A stretch of 64,000 nt of DNA, taken from positions 112,700,654 to 112,764,653 of the forward strand of contig CM068367.1 of assembly GCA_034769895.1 (NCBI GenBank), given 5' to 3'. This DNA is from Magicicada septendecula. Taxonomy: Eukaryota > Arthropoda > Insecta > Hemiptera > Cicadidae. The notes under the pieces are model-generated. The model did no database searches, was not told where the DNA came from, and worked only from the letters and a program-made list of their open reading frames with translations. This document shows positions 60,597-64,000 of this stretch, one piece after another (within the stretch, counting starts at the first letter, position 1; every line of letters begins with the position of its first letter). The position numbers and the translations under genes are program-made.

Positions 60597-63281
60597 GCCT
60601 CTTCGGCTGGTGGCATGGAACGCGTGTGGCGTTCCGTCTCGCCGAGCCGAATTGGCTTTGCCACTGAATATGACCTAGATGTCATCCTACTCTCCGAAAC
60701 TTTCCTTACCCCTGCTGCTTCCTTTCAGCTTCCGGCGTACACTACATATCGCACGGATAGGCCCCGGTTACAACCCCCCGCTCGTCCCAGCGGGGGTACT
60801 GCTATTCTCGTCCACAGGCGCATTGCCCATCGTCTCTTACCCCCTCCAGATACTAGGTATTTGGAGACGACGGCGGTGGCCCTCTGGATCGGGGATCGGG
60901 AGGTTCGCCTAATTTCGGCGTACCTTCCTCCCGGGCCCGGAGGGCCTCCGCTGCCTGAGGAGTGGGACGCCCTCCTCGACCACGAACTACCCACTATAGC
61001 TGCCGGAGACTTCAACTCCAAGCATCTCTCTTGGAACAGCCGTGTCACGAACCCGCGTGGCCGCTCGCTCTACAGCTACGTTCAGCGTCATCTGCAGGTC
61101 TCAGTTATTGGTCCTGACTCACCGAGCCACGTGCCCACTAGGGGCCTTCCGGATGTCCTTGACATTGTCATTGTCAAGGACCTGGCCACTCCTATCACTG
61201 TAAGTGCTGTATCGGACCTCTCGTCCGACCACGACCCGGTACTTATCACTGTTCTTCCCCTGTTGGACACACCTCTCCAACCCCCCTCTCGTCCACGGAG
61301 AGTCAACTGGCGCTCCTATCATGACGAACTCCAACGAACAGTGCCATCTGACCCCCCGGCCCCCATCGCCTCTACGGCTGATGCGGACCGCATGGCCGAC
61401 TATCTTCAAGAAGTCGTTACGTCCGCTATGGACACACACACCTATCTTGTCCCAGAGACAAATCGCCGGTCTCAACTACCTGAAGAGGTGCTCCTCGCCA
61501 TCCAAACTCGGCGCCAACTCCGCCGGAGATGGCAACAAACCCGGGATCCTGCTATCAAACGCAGGCTAAACGCCCAATCTGACCTTGTCAAGCAGCTTCT
61601 GCTTGATGCCACTGCACATCGTTGGGACTCGTATCTCGAGTCTCTTGAAGTCCGGCCCGAGTCTGTCTGGCAGGCTGCGAGTCGACTTAATGGCGACAAA
61701 AGGACCCGCCATCCCCTCAGATCACCGGACGGCATTGTGTAGTCCGCGGCCGGCAAAGCTGAAGTCTTTGCCGCAACCATGGAGGAGCAATTCACCGTCC
61801 ACGGAGGCGTCTGCGACCCCGTCCACTCGGCCGAGGTCGCAGACTTCCTATCTGGATATTTTTCCCGCCCTCCAGCTGACATCCCTGACCCGTTCGACCG
61901 GGCCGATGTTGTCTCGGCTATTGGTCGACTTCGCCCTAAGAGGGCGCCCGGCGATGATCGTATCGGAGCGGCGGCGCTACAACACGCTCCCCCTAGCCTC
62001 ATCAACTTGGTCCACGAGCTGTTCAATGGATGTCTCCGGCTTCATTACTTCCCCAGCCTGTGGAAGCGTGCGAAACTCATCATGATCCCCAAGCCTCGCA
62101 AGCTGCGTATTGACCCCTCAAATCATCGACCCATCTCACTGTTGCCAGTCATATCGAAGGTACTCGAGCGCCTCCTGCACGGTCGGTACGCGCCTCTGCT
62201 GGATGGTTTCATTCGGCAGGAGCAGTTCGGCTTTCGCAGGGAGCACTCGACGACGCTTCAACTCGTCCGGGTTGTTACCCATTTGACGGACGCCTACAAC
62301 AAGCATCTGTCCTCCGTCGCTGTATTGCTCGACGTGAGTAAGGCCTTCGATCGAGTCTGGCACGAAGGCCTTCTCTACAAACTGGCCCACTCCCCCCTCC
62401 CTGCCTCATTCGTTCATTTTCTCCGATCGTACTTGTGCGATCGTATCTTTAGGGTATGCGTCGAAGGGTCGTACTCATCCGTCCGACCAGTCGCCGCAGG
62501 CGTACCTCAGGGATCTGTCCTTGGCCCCGTTCTGTACCTCGTGTACACGAACGACCTGCCTGCTCAGCCTGGAGTCACTCTCTCGCTCTATGCGGATGAC
62601 GCTATGTACCACGCCAGCTCAGCGAGTCTTGATTTCGCAGCTGGCCTGGTGCAACGTCAGCTCGCCGTACTTCCGGACTGGCTAAGGAAGTGGAGGATGG
62701 CGGTCAATGCGGAGAAATCCGAGGCGATCGCCTTTTCTCATAAATTAACTTCCCGCTGCCAGTCCCTCTCCCTTGAAGGGAGCCCAATCGAGTGGAAACG
62801 GACTGTAAAGTACTTGGGCGTCACTCTTGACCGACGCCTAAGCTTTGCACCTCATGTCTCTCTGAGTCTCCAGCGCGCCAGAGGCGTCAGAGCCAAACTA
62901 TTTCCCTTTCTCTCTCATCGGGGTTCAGTGCCTGTGCGCACTAAACTCACCATCTACTTGCTCTTTCTTAGGGCAATCCTGACTTACGCAGCCCCCGCCT
63001 TTTGGGTACTAGTCAGCCCATCCGTTGTCGCCCGTTTGGAAGCTTTCCAATCCCGAACCCTCCGCTACATCTCCAACTCTCCCTGGTTTGTCAGAAATGA
63101 TGCCATCAGGCGAGGGTTGAAGGTTCCTTCACTTACCGAATTCGTTCGGTCCCTAGCCCTCAACCTATTCTCCCGAGCCTATGTCTCGACCCATCCCCAC
63201 ATCCGTCGACTAAGCACAGATGTCGGCCCACCACCTAGACGACACAAACGCCCCCGAGCTTTGCTCGACGACCCCCCATAA
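60589..63281 (+). pseudogene. LINE II ORF2: AP endonuclease and reverse transcriptase, two lesions
   Basis: The start MSRPLRLVAWNACG is followed by a ~4-base loss near 60653 that shifts the frame. The endonuclease is then open from 60615: LLSETF, AAGDFNSKHLSWNSR and LSSDHDPV. One TAG at 61740-61742 interrupts it where LINE I has a Ser codon. The RT is open from there to 63281: KRAPGDDRIGAAALQ, HRPISLLPVISKVLERLL, LLDVSKAFDRVWHEG (first catalytic Asp), GVPQGSVLGPVLYLVYTNDLP, LYADDAMYH (catalytic pair), KYLGVTLDRRLSF, and a C-terminal RPRALLDDPP. In this family ORF2 nicks DNA and copies the RNA at the nick. All functional motifs survive, so only the frameshift and the stop disable it. Confidence 0.9.
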
Positions 63282-63616
63282 GCAGTTACAGAACATCTGC
63301 CCAATCCCCCCGACCTTGAGTATTTTACGTTCCTCCTCCTTCCTTCTTTCTCTTGTCCGTGCAGGCGCTCGGTGACAGACTAGAGGGTGGTCTGCGCTCG
63401 CCCTAGGTGTGCTTAGTGCCACCTCTGGTGGACGCTGCCTCCTCCTACGCTCTCTCCCGTGCGCCGACATTGCCGCTTGGCAGCCCTCGGAGACTTTTCC
63501 TGAGCGGTTAGGGGCGCCCTACCCGTTGTGGGAGGGTAATTCCTGCTTCTCAAGCGAAAGGTCTTCGAGGTCTCCCCCATTCAGCCGTCACGGGTCTCTT
63601 CGACGGTTTCCTTTGA

Positions 63617-64000
63617 CATCTGAACGCTGTGCACCCGCGCATACAGTTTACGATGGAGCGCGAGAGTGGTGATCAATTGCCTTTTCTGGATGTGTTGGTC
63701 CTGAAAAGGACCGATGGCAGCTTGGGACATAAAGTTTATAGGAAGCCAACGCACACCGACAGATATCTGCACAAGACCTCCAATCATCATCCTAGGCAGA
63801 AGAGGGCGGTGCTGAAGACTCTGGTAGACCAGGCAAAAAGAATCTGTGAGCCCCAGTATCTCGAAGATGAGTTTCGGCATCTCAAGGAAGCACTGCAGTC
63901 CAACGGCTATTCTGCTGCGGAGGTTAGTAGAGCTGCCCGGCCGAGAAGATCTGGTAGGCCGGACGAGTCGGTGTTGCCTGAGGTTGTTGGCTCTGCTGTC
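63617..64000 (+). pseudogene. Penelope-like reverse transcriptase fragment, runs off the window
   Basis: 128 open codons from HLNAVHPRIQFTMERE through LPFLDVLVLKRTDGSLGHKV, YRKPTHTDRYLHKTSNHHPR, QKRAVLKTLV and ICEPQYLEDEF. This is the region just C-terminal to the RT catalytic core in Penelope-clade proteins. The YVDD-bearing part upstream is absent; a few residues (RHGSLRRF near 63585-63610, other frame) may extend the match with a frameshift. The element is 5'-truncated and sits at the end of the LINE II 3' UTR. It is much more GC-rich than the PLE at 6673-9195 and belongs to a different family. The endonuclease, if any, lies beyond the window. Confidence 0.85.

Larger units (their letters stand above)
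58774..63600 (+). mobile_element. LINE II, complete jockey-clade element
   Basis: 5' UTR 58774-59138, ORF1 59139-60596, ORF2 60589-63281, and a 3' UTR to at most ~63600. It straddles the right edge of the tandem repeat at 60853. The 3' UTR resembles that of LINE I only near gagtatttta and the ctccttcctt tract. It is the youngest-looking LINE in the window, with only two lesions in about 4.1 kb of coding sequence. The exact 3' end is uncertain because a PLE fragment abuts it. Confidence 0.88.

Overview
The window is eukaryotic nuclear DNA, most likely from an arthropod and probably an insect. The AT-rich sequence carries GT-AG introns and a transposon set typical of insects: jockey-clade LINEs, Penelope-like elements (PLEs), an internally deleted mariner and a ZMYM1-like hAT. 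No bacterial operon, rRNA, tRNA or CRISPR array was seen. The species cannot be named from this sequence. The motif AGGCCTA is strikingly common in the AT-rich parts.

The dominant structure is a very large, almost identical tandem repeat. Bases 1-26980 (copy 1) recur as 33626-60853 (copy 2). The coordinate offset starts at 33625 and steps only at simple repeats: a TA run, two homopolymers, and an AC microsatellite that grows from 55 to 309 bp. I noticed about a dozen substitutions over 27 kb by eye. The segment 26981-33625 occurs once here and lies upstream of copy 2, so the simplest reading is a 33.87-kb unit [26981-60853] repeated head to tail, with the left end of the first unit outside the window. 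The junction cuts a jockey LINE inside its endonuclease domain. The same LINE runs on intact in structure after copy 2. A recent tandem duplication and an uncollapsed haplotype or assembly artefact are both possible.

Layout of one copy (copy-1 coordinates). Bases 1-6000 are AT-rich and hold what looks like a small multi-exon gene on the minus strand (exons at 5889-5919, 4398-4439, 3588-3664, 1970-2078 and 1135-1196). All splice phases agree, but there is an in-frame TGA in the fourth exon; a possible last exon lies in the single-copy segment at 32898-33002. Local mosaic duplications sit in its introns. Next come a PLE (6673-9195, minus, 12-bp target-site duplication), a hAT element (9727-13098, 8-bp target-site duplication), about 3.9 kb without recognisable genes, and a mariner remnant (16981-17728). 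A GC-rich block of non-LTR retrotransposons fills 18248-26980: a minus-strand 3' LINE fragment, a decayed full-length jockey-like element (LINE I), a 5'-truncated element of a second family (LINE III) and a third element (LINE II) with an intact ORF1. After copy 2, LINE II continues to about 63400 and a 5'-truncated PLE runs off the window end.

The single-copy segment 26981-33625 is mostly featureless AT-rich DNA. It holds a decayed LINE tail, a PLE terminal remnant and a diverged tandem repeat of about 155 bp. Except for LINE II ORF1, every transposon protein-coding region carries stops or frameshifts, and both copies share the same lesions, so the elements were already broken before the 33.9-kb repeat arose.
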